Both the position numbers and the translations under genes were made by a program. From Planctomycetota bacterium (GTDB lineage: Bacteria; Planctomycetota; Brocadiia; SM23-32; JAKLEA01), in the NCBI GenBank assembly GCA_022711755.1, contig JAKLEA010000002.1:248001-312000 (forward strand): a DNA stretch of 64,000 nt, given 5' to 3'. The notes under the pieces were generated by a model. That model saw nothing but the letters and a program-made list of their open reading frames with translations, was not told the origin of the DNA and did not search any database. This document shows positions 27,100 through 35,862 of this stretch, one piece after another (position 1 is the first letter of the stretch; every line of letters begins with the position of its first letter).

Positions 27100-27834
27100 A
27101 TGAGCATGAAATGCCTTGACTACGGCGCGTCGTTGATCTGCCATCCTCCGGAGTCGTTTAATGCCGTCCGCTTCGCCGTGGAATCCCGCGCCCGGATCAT
27201 CTCCCCCGGGACGGGCGAATTTCGGGACTACTATCAGTGCGCCTCCTGCAAGAGCGAGAACACGTTCGAAGGCCGTCCGCTCTTTAAAGCCGAGAATTAT
27301 GACTTCCTGCCCGTCGTCGGCCCGGAAGGCCTGCTCATCTTCCGGCGGCATGCGTATTGCACGGAACATTATCGGGAGTCATGCGGCTTCAAATCCGCGT
27401 GGGGCGCGCCGGTAATGAAACTCTCAGCGCCAGGCGTAGTCCAACCGCTGCCGGACGGGGCAAACATTGTCCGCGCGACACTCGCGGGTTTGCCGATAGT
27501 CGCCCGCACGGAGATCGCCTCCGAAAAGACAGGCATGAAGGCGGTCATCGAATATCCCGTGAAGACGATGAACGCCAATTCCGAGACGAATTCATGGCAG
27601 ATTGACACGGGGCCTGTGCTGTTTCCTGACCTTGAAAGCGATTATGAAAGGGAGATTGAGCGTTTCAGCCTGGCCTTCATCGCGCTTTGCGATTTCGAGT
27701 ATGCGGAGTTTGTGACGGAGCAGCCCGTTGCGATTCTGAAGGACGGCGCGGAGGCGGCGAAGGTCTTCCACTATAGCGGCCCGGTCGGTTTCAGCGCGAA
27801 GAATGAACTTTTCGCGCTCGGGGGAAAGTTTTAA
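27100..27834 (+). CDS. Protein of unknown function with a CxxC motif
   Basis: I do not recognise this 244-residue protein. It has no signal peptide or membrane segment. A CxxC pair (YQCASCKSE, near residue 50) and a later C-x-E-H-Y segment (YCTEHYRE) could form a metal site. The rest alternates beta-type stretches (ANIVRATLAGLPIVART; GPVLFPDLE). The ATG at 27100 has GGAGGG six bases upstream; an ATG at 27088 is possible. It begins 48 bases after the CE15-like gene on the same strand, so coexpression is likely. Confidence 0.6.
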   Translation: MSMKCLDYGASLICHPPESFNAVRFAVESRARIISPGTGEFRDYYQCASCKSENTFEGRPLFKAENYDFLPVVGPEGLLIFRRHAYCTEHYRESCGFKSAWGAPVMKLSAPGVVQPLPDGANIVRATLAGLPIVARTEIASEKTGMKAVIEYPVKTMNANSETNSWQIDTGPVLFPDLESDYEREIERFSLAFIALCDFEYAEFVTEQPVAILKDGAEAAKVFHYSGPVGFSAKNELFALGGKF

Positions 27835-27858
27835 TCTAGGATGGAGAAGAAGAGTTCT

Positions 27859-29160
27859 TCATTCCTCGCCATCTGAAGGCGATATATCCTTCGTTTCCGC
27901 CGTCTGATCGGCTTTTACGCGCCCCGCAGCGCTGAGCCTCCCAAGCGCGATCCACGCCCCTATGCCGAAGACGATCTGAAGCGTTCCGACGACGACGAAC
28001 GGCGCCCTGAGGCCGAACTCCGCCCCCAGCGCGCCGCCTGTGAACGGTCCGAGCGCGAAGCCGAAGGAACTGGCGCTTTGCACGATCCCGAATGCCTTGC
28101 CCTGGCTTGAGCGCGGCACGGCGCGATTGACGAATCCGCCCATCGCGGGGCCGATTGCCCCGGCAGCCAACCCAAGCGCAATGCGAATCTCATACAGCGT
28201 CGTCAGTTGCGTTACGAACGCTTGCGGAAGCATCAGGCATCCGCTAAGCAGCGTCCCCGCCGCCAGAACGTTCCGAGGCCCGATGCGGTCGGACAGCCAG
28301 CCAATCGGAACCGCCACAAGGGCGGCGGAGATCGCCGTCACGGCGATCAGCCTGCCCGTGTGCGTGTTCACGGCTGAACTGTCGTGGACAAGCGATTCGA
28401 CAAAGAGCGGGAAGACCGGGCTGAGGACAGTGCCCGCGAACTGGAGCAGAAACACCACGCCGATAATGATCACAAAGCCCGGCGTCGCCAGGACGCTCAG
28501 GATGCCGACTTCGGATTTCCCGTTCCGTCCGTCCGGTTCGCGCGGGGGGAGGGGGCTATCCTGCGCCAGCGCGGCGATCACGATTCCGCCCAGCAGCAGA
28601 AACGCCCCGGCCATGTAGAACGTCGCGGAGTAACCGTAAGCGTCCGCGAACATCCCGCCCAGCAGCGGCCCGACGCAGTTGCCTAAGAACACGGCGGACT
28701 GCATGAGGCCGAGGCTGAATCCGGCGCGCTTTCGCGGGCTGACGCCGGAGACCATCGCGTTGGTGGCGGAGATCGTTCCGGTAAGCGCCCCCTGCATGAA
28801 CCTGAGGACCAGCAGCGTTACCGGGGAACCGACCGCGCCCATCAGGGCGACGACGACTGCGCCGCTGAACATGGCCCGCATGACCATGAGCTTGCGCCCG
28901 TAGCGGTCCGCCGCGATCCCCCAGAACGGCGCGACCAGCATCATCGTCACTGCCGGCGCGGAGCCGATCAATCCGGACCAGTAGCGCTGCGCAACCGCGC
29001 CGTGAACGCCCAGTTGGGCCAGGTAGAAGGGCAGGAAAGGCATGGCGAACGCGAACCCGGCGATGGAGGCGAACTGGGCGAACCACGCGGCGGTCAGCGT
29101 CCTGACCCATGCGTGGCCGGCCAGCCCATCCTCTTCCTGCAATGTGGCTGCGTCTGACAT
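27859..29160 (-). CDS. Major facilitator superfamily transporter, drug-efflux type
   Basis: The 433-residue protein has the 12-helix layout of MFS exporters. The loop 2-3 signature is present as FWGIAADRYGRKLMVMRAMF, followed by the motif B/C-like helices (GALTGTISATNAMVSGVSPRKRAG), and the symmetric loop 8-9 signature as IGWLSDRIGPRNVL. This resembles the multidrug/tetracycline efflux group; substrate unknown. GGAAGGGG precedes the ATG. It converges on the unknown gene ending at 27834. Confidence 0.85.
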   Translation of the reverse strand: MSDAATLQEEDGLAGHAWVRTLTAAWFAQFASIAGFAFAMPFLPFYLAQLGVHGAVAQRYWSGLIGSAPAVTMMLVAPFWGIAADRYGRKLMVMRAMFSGAVVVALMGAVGSPVTLLVLRFMQGALTGTISATNAMVSGVSPRKRAGFSLGLMQSAVFLGNCVGPLLGGMFADAYGYSATFYMAGAFLLLGGIVIAALAQDSPLPPREPDGRNGKSEVGILSVLATPGFVIIIGVVFLLQFAGTVLSPVFPLFVESLVHDSSAVNTHTGRLIAVTAISAALVAVPIGWLSDRIGPRNVLAAGTLLSGCLMLPQAFVTQLTTLYEIRIALGLAAGAIGPAMGGFVNRAVPRSSQGKAFGIVQSASSFGFALGPFTGGALGAEFGLRAPFVVVGTLQIVFGIGAWIALGRLSAAGRVKADQTAETKDISPSDGEE

Positions 29161-29304
29161 CCCCTTCCGGAATCCTTCCCATGTGAAAAACGAGCGGGCA
29201 TTCTACACAATGCGCGCGGGGAGGGATAAGGGAAAGTCGGGGGATGGGTAATGGGCCGCAGATAAGGCCTGGCAATACTATTGACAATGGGCGCCCGATG
29301 CGGC

Positions 29305-29333
29305 TTGACCGTTTTCCGAACGACTGCTAGACT
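29305..29333 (+). promoter_or_regulatory. Candidate promoter for the M50 protease-scpA-phosphodiesterase unit
   Basis: TTGACC (29305-29310) and TAGACT (29328-29333) are spaced by 17 bases, giving a leader of about 90 bases before the ATG at 29429. Confidence 0.4.
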
Positions 29334-29428
29334 GCGCCGGACGTTGGCGCGATCGCCCCTCAGCAGATCGTCGGGATCAGAAGCCGGGCGTTCCGGCTCA
29401 TTTTTTCGAGGGAAAATCGGGAATCTGA

Positions 29429-30061
29429 ATGTTAGTTTTTGAACTTTTCAGGCAGGACCCGCGCCTTGCCATGTTCTTTGTGTTTCTCTGCGTCATGGCG
29501 CTGACGGTGCATGAGTTTGCTCATGCTTACGCGGCGCAGGTCTGCGGGGACGACACGGCGCGACTGATGGGCAGAATGACCCTGAATCCGGCGGCGCATC
29601 TGGACCCTCTGGGAACGATTCTGATCCTGCTCATCGGGTTCGGCTGGGCCAAGCCAGTCCCCGTCAATCCGCTGAACTTCAGGCGGTTGCGCAAGGACGA
29701 CGTGCTGGTCAGCGCGGCGGGGCCGGCCAGCAATCTGATCCTGGCCGTGATTCTTGCTGTAATCGTCAGAATAATGATAAAGGCCGTGCCGGGCGGTCCG
29801 GCGCTGGATACCGCGTATTTTCTGGCCGGGTACGGCGTTACGCTCAATGTGGCGCTGGCGATTTTCAACCTGCTGCCGCTCTTCCCGCTGGACGGAGCGC
29901 ACATTGCGGAGAATCTGCTGCCCGCGCCGATTTCAACATTCTTCGTGAATTTCCGGCCTTACGCCCGGTACGTCTTCATTGTATTCCTGGTCTCGCGGAT
30001 CGGCGGCGCGCTGATTTCCGTTCCGGCCGCGGCGATTTCGACGTTGCTATGCGGATTCTGA
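29429..30061 (+). CDS. Site-2 protease family (M50) membrane metallopeptidase
   Basis: The 210-residue protein is a minimal membrane-embedded zinc protease. Zinc ligands are in VHEFAHAYAA (HExxH) and in LFPLDGAH, the equivalent of the family's NPxPLDG motif. GPASNLILAV and four to five hydrophobic helices complete the core. There is no PDZ domain. Such small rhomboid-like M50 proteins usually sit beside scpA in bacteria, as here (15-base gap); their substrates are mostly unknown. Confidence 0.9.
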   Translation: MLVFELFRQDPRLAMFFVFLCVMALTVHEFAHAYAAQVCGDDTARLMGRMTLNPAAHLDPLGTILILLIGFGWAKPVPVNPLNFRRLRKDDVLVSAAGPASNLILAVILAVIVRIMIKAVPGGPALDTAYFLAGYGVTLNVALAIFNLLPLFPLDGAHIAENLLPAPISTFFVNFRPYARYVFIVFLVSRIGGALISVPAAAISTLLCGF

Positions 30062-30076
30062 AGGGGTGATTCCAGA

Positions 30077-31015
30077 ATGTCCGAAGAAGAACGATCAAAC
30101 CTGGAAGAGAGCAATTACAGAACGGAGCTTGACGCTTACAGCGGCCCGCTCGATCTGCTGCTCTACCTTCTCAGGCGGGAGGAGGTGGACATATTCGACA
30201 TCCCGATAGTGAAAATAACGGATCAGTTCATCGCCTACCTTGAAGCGATGGAGGCGGTTAACATTGAGATGGCCGGGGAGTTCCTGGTCATGGCGGCTAC
30301 GCTGATGGAGATCAAAAGTCGCCTGTTGCTACCGCCGCAGGAGGAAGAGACGGCGGATGGCGAGGAGGAAGCCGACGATCCGAGGCTCGACCTTGTCCGT
30401 CAGCTCATCGAATACCGGAAGTTCAAGGAGGCATCCAACCGACTGCTTGAGCGTTCAGACATTTTTGAGAAGCGGTTCTCAAGGCCCAGGATCGAGATTC
30501 CGGCGGAACTGCGGGAGATTGATGATTCAAAGCTGCTGGAGAATGTGACCGTTTTCGACCTGATGCGCCTGTTCTCGGAGTTGCTGCAGCAGACGCGCGT
30601 TCAGGGGGAGTCGGTCCGGAGAATCGTCTATGACGACGTTCCGGTTCACGTTCACGTCCGCAACGTCCTGGACCAGTTGCGGGCCGCGGAAGGCTCGCTT
30701 CCGTTCCTGGATTTCTTCTCACCGGGTGACAGCCGTCCGAAAATTATCGGCGTGTTTCTGGCTCTGCTTGAGCTGATAAGGCAGAAGTTCATCCGAGTAC
30801 GCCAGGAGGAAGGCACGGCGCAGATATCGGTTTCGCTAAGGGATGACGCGCCGGAAGACATTGACGAGAGCATGTTCGCCGACTTTGAGAGGCAGGCTGC
30901 GCCAGTTGCATCCGTTCAACCTGCCCCGCCGGGGGGGTCAGAGACGAATGATCCGTCAGCAGCGGATGAAGACAAGGAAGAAGCGGGTGAACCCGATCCA
31001 CAAGATGAGCAATGA
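30077..31015 (+). CDS. scpA: Segregation and condensation protein A
   Basis: ScpA is the kleisin that bridges the SMC dimer in chromosome condensation. The 312-residue protein shows the N-terminal signature (YRTELDAYSGPLDLLLYLLRREEVDIFDIPI), the EFLVMAATLMEIKSRLLLP helix, and the winged-helix C-terminal part (RPKIIGVFLALLELIRQKFIRVRQEE). An acidic tail of about 40 residues is extra. scpB, normally next, is absent; instead the ATG of an exported phosphodiesterase lies 11 bases inside its 3' end. Confidence 0.93.
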   Translation: MSEEERSNLEESNYRTELDAYSGPLDLLLYLLRREEVDIFDIPIVKITDQFIAYLEAMEAVNIEMAGEFLVMAATLMEIKSRLLLPPQEEETADGEEEADDPRLDLVRQLIEYRKFKEASNRLLERSDIFEKRFSRPRIEIPAELREIDDSKLLENVTVFDLMRLFSELLQQTRVQGESVRRIVYDDVPVHVHVRNVLDQLRAAEGSLPFLDFFSPGDSRPKIIGVFLALLELIRQKFIRVRQEEGTAQISVSLRDDAPEDIDESMFADFERQAAPVASVQPAPPGGSETNDPSAADEDKEEAGEPDPQDEQ

Positions 31016-32573
31016 AACGGACAAAGCGACATCTGTTGAAAAGCACCGGAAGGGATATTTGATATCGCGGCGCGAATTCGCTTCAGGGCTGATATTAAGT
31101 ATGTGCGGGATCCCCGCCTGCAGGAGAATCCAATCTTCCCGCATGGCTCCGCGCGTAATTGTCTTCGGGGTTGACGGCATTGACCCGGATTTGCTGGATA
31201 AGTGGACTTCCGCCGGCGAGCTTCCCAACTTTGCCCGGCTGAAAAGGGATGGCGCGTCCGGGACCGTCTGCAGCACGTGTCCCCCGATTTCCGCCGCCGC
31301 GTGGACCACGGCGGCAACCGGGGTGAATCCTGGAAAGCACGGCATCTTCGGTTTCGTCTGCGGGGTGCGCAGCCTTGAGGATGGAAAGAAGGAGTGGAGC
31401 TACTACAACTCCCGGGATAGAAGATATCCCGCCGTCTGGAGCCGACTGACGCAGGCGGGAAAGCGCGTAGCGATCATCAACGTCCCGCTTACCTCCCCCC
31501 CCGAGGCGATAAACGGGATGATGATATCGTCAATCCCGTTCGTCAACCCGCAGGAATTCGCGTCGCCGCTTTCCTATCAGATGAGAATCGCCGGGCGATA
31601 CCCGCTGATGAGCGGGGACAGACTGGATGTGGCGCAGACCAGCGAGACTCTTCAGGAACGCATTGAGAATGAGCAGAAACGCTTCGCGGTCTCCATGGAG
31701 CTTCTGGATTCCGAGCGATGGGCGCTTTTCTGGCACGCAAGCCTGTCGGTTGACGGCATTCAGCACTTCTTCTGGAAATTCATGGACGGACGCGCCAGCG
31801 ACGGCCCGACGGACGCCATTCTGCAGGGATATCGTGAACTGGACAGGCAGCTCGGCGAGATACTGAAGCGCATGGACGACCGGACTACGCTGCTGGTCTT
31901 TTCCGATCATGGATTCGGTCCGCTGAAAAAGATTATTTCGACAGACGCGATACTGGCCGAGGCTGAAGAACGGTTTAAGGACGTCGTCTTCTTCGCGCTG
32001 GAGCCTGAGTTCGGCATGTTCTGGGTGGCATCGCCATACGGAGACAGAAAGGGAATTGATCCGGCGGCCGGGGATAAAGCCGTCTCCTGGTTATGCGATA
32101 AACTCCGGTCTCTCAGCGATCCTGAGACCGGCAAATCCGCGATAGCGCAAATCCTGACGAAGGACGAAATAGCTTGGGGGCCATGCAGCGACCAGACCCC
32201 GGACGTCTTTGCATGGGGCGCGCCGGGCAGCTACTTTAAGAGCGGAATTGACCCGGCGAAAGGCAAGGTAATGAAGGCCGCTTCCGACCTTACGCATTGG
32301 AGCGGACAGCACCGGATGAATGGCGTATTGCTCTCCCTTGGAAGAGGAATACAGCCCGGCGCGCAGCCTGAAGAAGCATGGCTTGCTGATATCGCGCCCA
32401 CGATCTCGCATTTTCTTGAAGAGACTGTCCCTGACGACATGGATGGTCGTGTCATAAGCGAGATTATGAAACCGGAATTCCTGGTCGGCCATCCGCCGCC
32501 GCCCGCGCCACAAGGGCGCAGCCACGCTCCCGGATGTTTCAGAAAACCGTCTTGCGCGGAGATTGAGCAATAA
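31005..32573 (+). CDS. Tat-exported phosphodiesterase/phosphatase lipoprotein, copy 1
   Basis: The 522-residue protein belongs to the type I phosphodiesterase/nucleotide pyrophosphatase branch of the alkaline phosphatase superfamily. Start at 31005, overlapping scpA by 11 bases. The N-terminus has a twin-arginine motif (SRREF) and a lipobox-like GIPAC, so it is probably a Tat-exported lipoprotein. Active-site elements: GVDGIDPDLL (metal Asp), AAAWTTAATGVNPGKHGI (Thr nucleophile), SDHGFGP and GQHRMNG (metal His). Substrate unknown; relatives act on nucleotide pyrophosphates, phospholipids or phosphonates. It shares most motifs with the next gene, so the two arose by tandem duplication. Confidence 0.85.
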   Translation: MSNETDKATSVEKHRKGYLISRREFASGLILSMCGIPACRRIQSSRMAPRVIVFGVDGIDPDLLDKWTSAGELPNFARLKRDGASGTVCSTCPPISAAAWTTAATGVNPGKHGIFGFVCGVRSLEDGKKEWSYYNSRDRRYPAVWSRLTQAGKRVAIINVPLTSPPEAINGMMISSIPFVNPQEFASPLSYQMRIAGRYPLMSGDRLDVAQTSETLQERIENEQKRFAVSMELLDSERWALFWHASLSVDGIQHFFWKFMDGRASDGPTDAILQGYRELDRQLGEILKRMDDRTTLLVFSDHGFGPLKKIISTDAILAEAEERFKDVVFFALEPEFGMFWVASPYGDRKGIDPAAGDKAVSWLCDKLRSLSDPETGKSAIAQILTKDEIAWGPCSDQTPDVFAWGAPGSYFKSGIDPAKGKVMKAASDLTHWSGQHRMNGVLLSLGRGIQPGAQPEEAWLADIAPTISHFLEETVPDDMDGRVISEIMKPEFLVGHPPPPAPQGRSHAPGCFRKPSCAEIEQ

Positions 32574-34156
32574 TGATCCCGGGAGCGGATGATATCTCCG
32601 GACTTATTAAGTCGCCGATAACGAGGCGCGCTTTTACCGTCGGCCTTGCGTCGGCTGGGCTTGGTTCTATCGCGTCGTTATGCGCAGCTTGTCGGCGTGT
32701 CGGACCCCAACACGGCCTTATTCCCCGCGTCATTGTCTTCGGGGTTGACGGCGCAACTCTCGACCTCCTTAAATCCTGGGCAGGCGAGGGGAAACTGCCT
32801 AACTTTGCGCGACTGATGGCGGAAGGCTCGGGCGGATTGCTGATGAGCGTCTGTCCGCCCAGTTCTGGCCCTGCGTGGACGACGGCATTCACCGGCGTAA
32901 ATCCAGGCAAGCACGGCATCTATTGCTTCGTAGCCTCCATGCGGGAGCTTGAAGAAGGCAGGAAAGAGTGGTCTTTTTACAGTTCCAGGGACAGGCGTTA
33001 TCCCGCGATATGGAACCGCCTTTCCGCGGACGGCGTAAGGACGGCGATCATCAACGTCCCCATGACGTCGCCGCCGGAGCCGGTGAACGGCGTGATGATC
33101 TCCGGGATTCCTCATCTGGACCAGGATAATTTCGCTTACCCGCTTTCCTTGCGCCTGCGCCTGGGCGATTCTTATCCGCTTGAGGCGCTTTACGACCTGC
33201 GGGAAACCCAGAACGCGCTGGACCTTGACGCGGCAATCAAGGCGGAGCGGAAACGTTTTGAAGTCGCGCGCGGGATTCTTGATGAGGAGCGATGGGGATT
33301 GTTCTGGCATTGCTGCATGGTCACCGACCGCGTCCAGCATTTCTATTGGCGTCACATGGTTCCCGGTCACCCCCTTGGCCCCGCCAACGAGAAGGACCGA
33401 ATTCCTGACGCAGTGCTCAGGGCATACCAGGAGGCGGATTTCGAACTGGGCGAGATCATGAAAAGGATGGATGCCTCGACCACGCTGGCAGTAATTTCAG
33501 ACCACGGGTTCGGGGAGCATCGCAGGATCGTTTCAACCGCTCCCATCTTCGCCCGCAAGCCCGACGAACTGCGGGAGGTCGTTTTCTTCTCCACCCAACC
33601 GACCATCGGGATGTTCTGGATTGCATCGCCGAGTGGGGACATCGAAGGCGTTGATCCCCAACTGCGCGCGAAGGCGATCCGTTGGCTAAAGGGCGAGCTG
33701 GAAGCCGTCCGCGACCCTCAAACCGGCGGGGCCGTCATTGAGCGCGTCATGCTGCGCGATGAAATGTTCTGGGGCCAGGCCGCCGCAGGAGGGCCGGACA
33801 TATTTGCATGGGGGCGGGACGGGTACTATCTTCGCAACGATCTTGCGCCCGGGGAAGGAACCGTCGTTATCCCCCGGAGGGAGATCGAGGCGCAGAGCGG
33901 GGAACACAAACCGGCAGGCATCGCATTCTTCGCGGGCAGGGGGATACGCAAGGGCGGCCAGTTGGATAACGCATGGCTTGCCGACGTGACCCCCACGATT
34001 CTCCACTTTCTTGGCGAGAAGATTCCCGAGGACGCCGACGGGCGCGTGCTGAAGGAAATCCTTGATCACGCCTTTGCGGCGTCAAGGCCGATTCCCCCCG
34101 CGCCGGAAATCAGGCATCCCTTCCTGCGGCGGCCTCAGGCGCCTGCCGGGCCATAA
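32573..34156 (+). CDS. Tat-exported phosphodiesterase/phosphatase lipoprotein, copy 2
   Basis: The 527-residue paralogue of the preceding gene starts within its stop codon (TAATG overlap), so translation is coupled. It also begins with a twin-arginine motif (TRRAF) followed by a hydrophobic stretch and a lipobox (SLCAAC). Active-site motifs are intact: GVDGATLDLL, GPAWTTAFTGVNPGKHGI, SDHGFGE and GEHKPAG. Its last 47 bases overlap the end of the convergent radical SAM gene. Paired export by the folded-protein (Tat) route suggests a metal cofactor loaded in the cytoplasm (inference). Confidence 0.85.
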   Translation: MIPGADDISGLIKSPITRRAFTVGLASAGLGSIASLCAACRRVGPQHGLIPRVIVFGVDGATLDLLKSWAGEGKLPNFARLMAEGSGGLLMSVCPPSSGPAWTTAFTGVNPGKHGIYCFVASMRELEEGRKEWSFYSSRDRRYPAIWNRLSADGVRTAIINVPMTSPPEPVNGVMISGIPHLDQDNFAYPLSLRLRLGDSYPLEALYDLRETQNALDLDAAIKAERKRFEVARGILDEERWGLFWHCCMVTDRVQHFYWRHMVPGHPLGPANEKDRIPDAVLRAYQEADFELGEIMKRMDASTTLAVISDHGFGEHRRIVSTAPIFARKPDELREVVFFSTQPTIGMFWIASPSGDIEGVDPQLRAKAIRWLKGELEAVRDPQTGGAVIERVMLRDEMFWGQAAAGGPDIFAWGRDGYYLRNDLAPGEGTVVIPRREIEAQSGEHKPAGIAFFAGRGIRKGGQLDNAWLADVTPTILHFLGEKIPEDADGRVLKEILDHAFAASRPIPPAPEIRHPFLRRPQAPAGP

Positions 34157-35447
34157 GCTCCAGGAACTCCCTGTTCGTCTCCTCCCAGGCCGGCAGAAGC
34201 TTGCGCACGCCGACGCGGAACTTCAACGCCTCCAGGCTGCGGCTGATCGCTTCACGGATATGCTTTCCGCCCGCCAGTATGTCCGGTATCGAGCGGACGG
34301 CGCACATGATCAGGGCCGGCGTTCCCGCCATGTCGTGGTAGGCCTGATATACGTTCCTCTGGAGTTCCGCCGCTGTCATGGATGTCGGCTCGTAGACGGC
34401 ATGAAGCGTGTCATACCAGCGCCAGTCGCGCGTCCATATCCGCCCCGCCGCCTCGAACTCCCGCTCGATCTCCGTCCCGCAGAACGGCGTCAGAATCGTG
34501 AACGCGAAGGCCGTCAGCCGTTCCCGATTGCAGAATCGCGCCACCTCGCGGATGCTTTCCAGCGAATCGTCGTCCCATCCGAAGACGAAAAGCCCCTTGG
34601 CGGGGATGTTGTATTTCCTCAGCAGGCGGGCGGCGCGGAAGATATCCTCCGGGGTCTGCTTCCCCTTCTTCATCTTCTCAAGCGACGACAGGCTCAGCGA
34701 TTCAAATCCCACGGCCACGAAATTGCAGCCCCAGCCGCTCTTGCGCCTGTGTTCCCGCAGGTGCGAAAGAATCCTGTCCGTCCCCTCCCGCCGCAGGAAC
34801 AGGCTGTCCTCGCCGAAGGTTATGCAAGGTCCGTCCGGGACGTTCCTGATCTCCTCGATGACGCGTTCGGTGGACTGGCAGCGGAACTTGTGCCCGAACA
34901 TTGCCGTGCAGGAGCAGAAGGTGCACCTGTGCGGACATCCCCGCTAGGACACTATCCCCGCGAATGGAATGCAGTCCGCATGCGCGAGCAGGCTGTAATC
35001 CGCCAGGGGAAGCGAATCCATGTCCGCCAGTGGCGTTCCTTCGACGATTCCGGAAGCGCCGGAACCGAGCAGTTCCGCAATCATCGTGTCCGCTTCGCCG
35101 CGGCAGACCACGTCGGCATATTGCAGCGCTTCATCCGGCATGAAGGTGGGATGGACGCCGCCTGCGGCGATGCGGCCCTTCGGGCTGCGTTTTCGGAAAA
35201 GTTGCGCGATTTGATAGCCGCGCGCGGCGGATGAGGAGATGAGGGAAAGGCAGAGCCAGTCGGCGTCAAGGTCGCCCTCCGCGACCGGCCTGCTCATTAC
35301 GCATTCGTCCAGAACGGTCACGTCGTGCCCCGCGTTTTTAAGCGTCGCGCCGAGGGTGAGCGTGCCTACGCTTGGTTGGCGGCAGGCTCCGCCGAAGAGA
35401 CCCGTCTGGGGCGCTATGGGGGAGACTATCAGAACCTTCTTACCCAT
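34110..35447 (-). pseudogene. B12-binding radical SAM protein interrupted by one in-frame amber codon
   Basis: Two open segments (35447-34947 and 34943-34110) lie in the same frame and are separated by one TAG at 34946-34944. Read through, they make one 445-codon gene. The first 167 residues are a cobalamin-binding-like domain (MGKKVLIVSPIAPQTGLFGG, VTVLDECVMSRP, GGVHPTFMPDEAL). Immediately after the TAG comes RGCPHRCTFC, the CxxxCxxC [4Fe-4S] motif (C171, C175, C178), then a radical SAM barrel (DSLFLRREG, FVAVGFESLSLS). The family usually has Ser or Thr where the TAG stands, so TCG to TAG would suffice. TAG is an ordinary stop elsewhere here (hom, the 1635-residue protein, GH2), so nonsense mutation or sequencing error is likelier than recoding. 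Confidence 0.8.
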
Positions 35448-35479
35448 TCAGGCGTTCTCCCCGGCGGGATGAAGACGGT

Positions 35480-35842
35480 TTATTCGATAACGATCTCGTT
35501 CGTTCCTTCCCACAGGCCGTGCATGTTGCAGCTTGCGACGCAACGCAGAACATATTTCCCCGGACGGTCGAATCTGACCGAAAGGACGGCCTCGGGCAGG
35601 CAGATCAGCGGGGCGAAGTCCACGCGGCCGATGAAGGCGTCGCCGGTGAAAAACTCGACCCATTGAATATGGTGGCCCTTCTCCATCGGGTGCGGGATGG
35701 CGCCGACCTGAACATGCAGCGCCAGACTGTCGTGAGCCGCGGTGGAGTCATGGATGCAGACGCATGGAACGTGCGTCTTTTCATGCTCGTCGGGATGCCC
35801 GCTGAGGCGGTTGATTTCAAAACTGAATTCCGTCTGATCCAT
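35480..35842 (-). CDS. Superoxide reductase (1Fe type, neelaredoxin-like)
   Basis: The 120-residue protein reduces superoxide to hydrogen peroxide without releasing oxygen, a defence typical of anaerobes. It has a class II (single-iron-centre) layout with no N-terminal desulforedoxin domain. Iron ligands are readable: H24 in EKTHVP, H51 in PHPM, H57 in KGHHIQW, and C105 with H108 in CNMHGLW. The Lys of the EKHVP motif is kept (K22) but a Thr is inserted. The ATG at 35842 has GGGAGG upstream; the open frame extends further but without similarity. It is in line with the metallophosphoesterase gene upstream (20-base gap). Confidence 0.88.
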   Translation of the reverse strand: MDQTEFSFEINRLSGHPDEHEKTHVPCVCIHDSTAAHDSLALHVQVGAIPHPMEKGHHIQWVEFFTGDAFIGRVDFAPLICLPEAVLSVRFDRPGKYVLRCVASCNMHGLWEGTNEIVIE

Positions 35843-35862
35843 CGTTGCCTCCCGGTTCCCTG

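Noticed and set aside
34944..34946. TAG read as pyrrolysine
   Set aside because: TAG ends hom, the 1635-residue protein and GH2 in this window, and no pyl gene is visible; kept only as the least likely explanation.
34062..35234. 390-codon plus-strand frame over the radical SAM gene
   Set aside because: Antisense shadow; the minus strand has the CxxxCxxC motif and the B12-binding-like domain.
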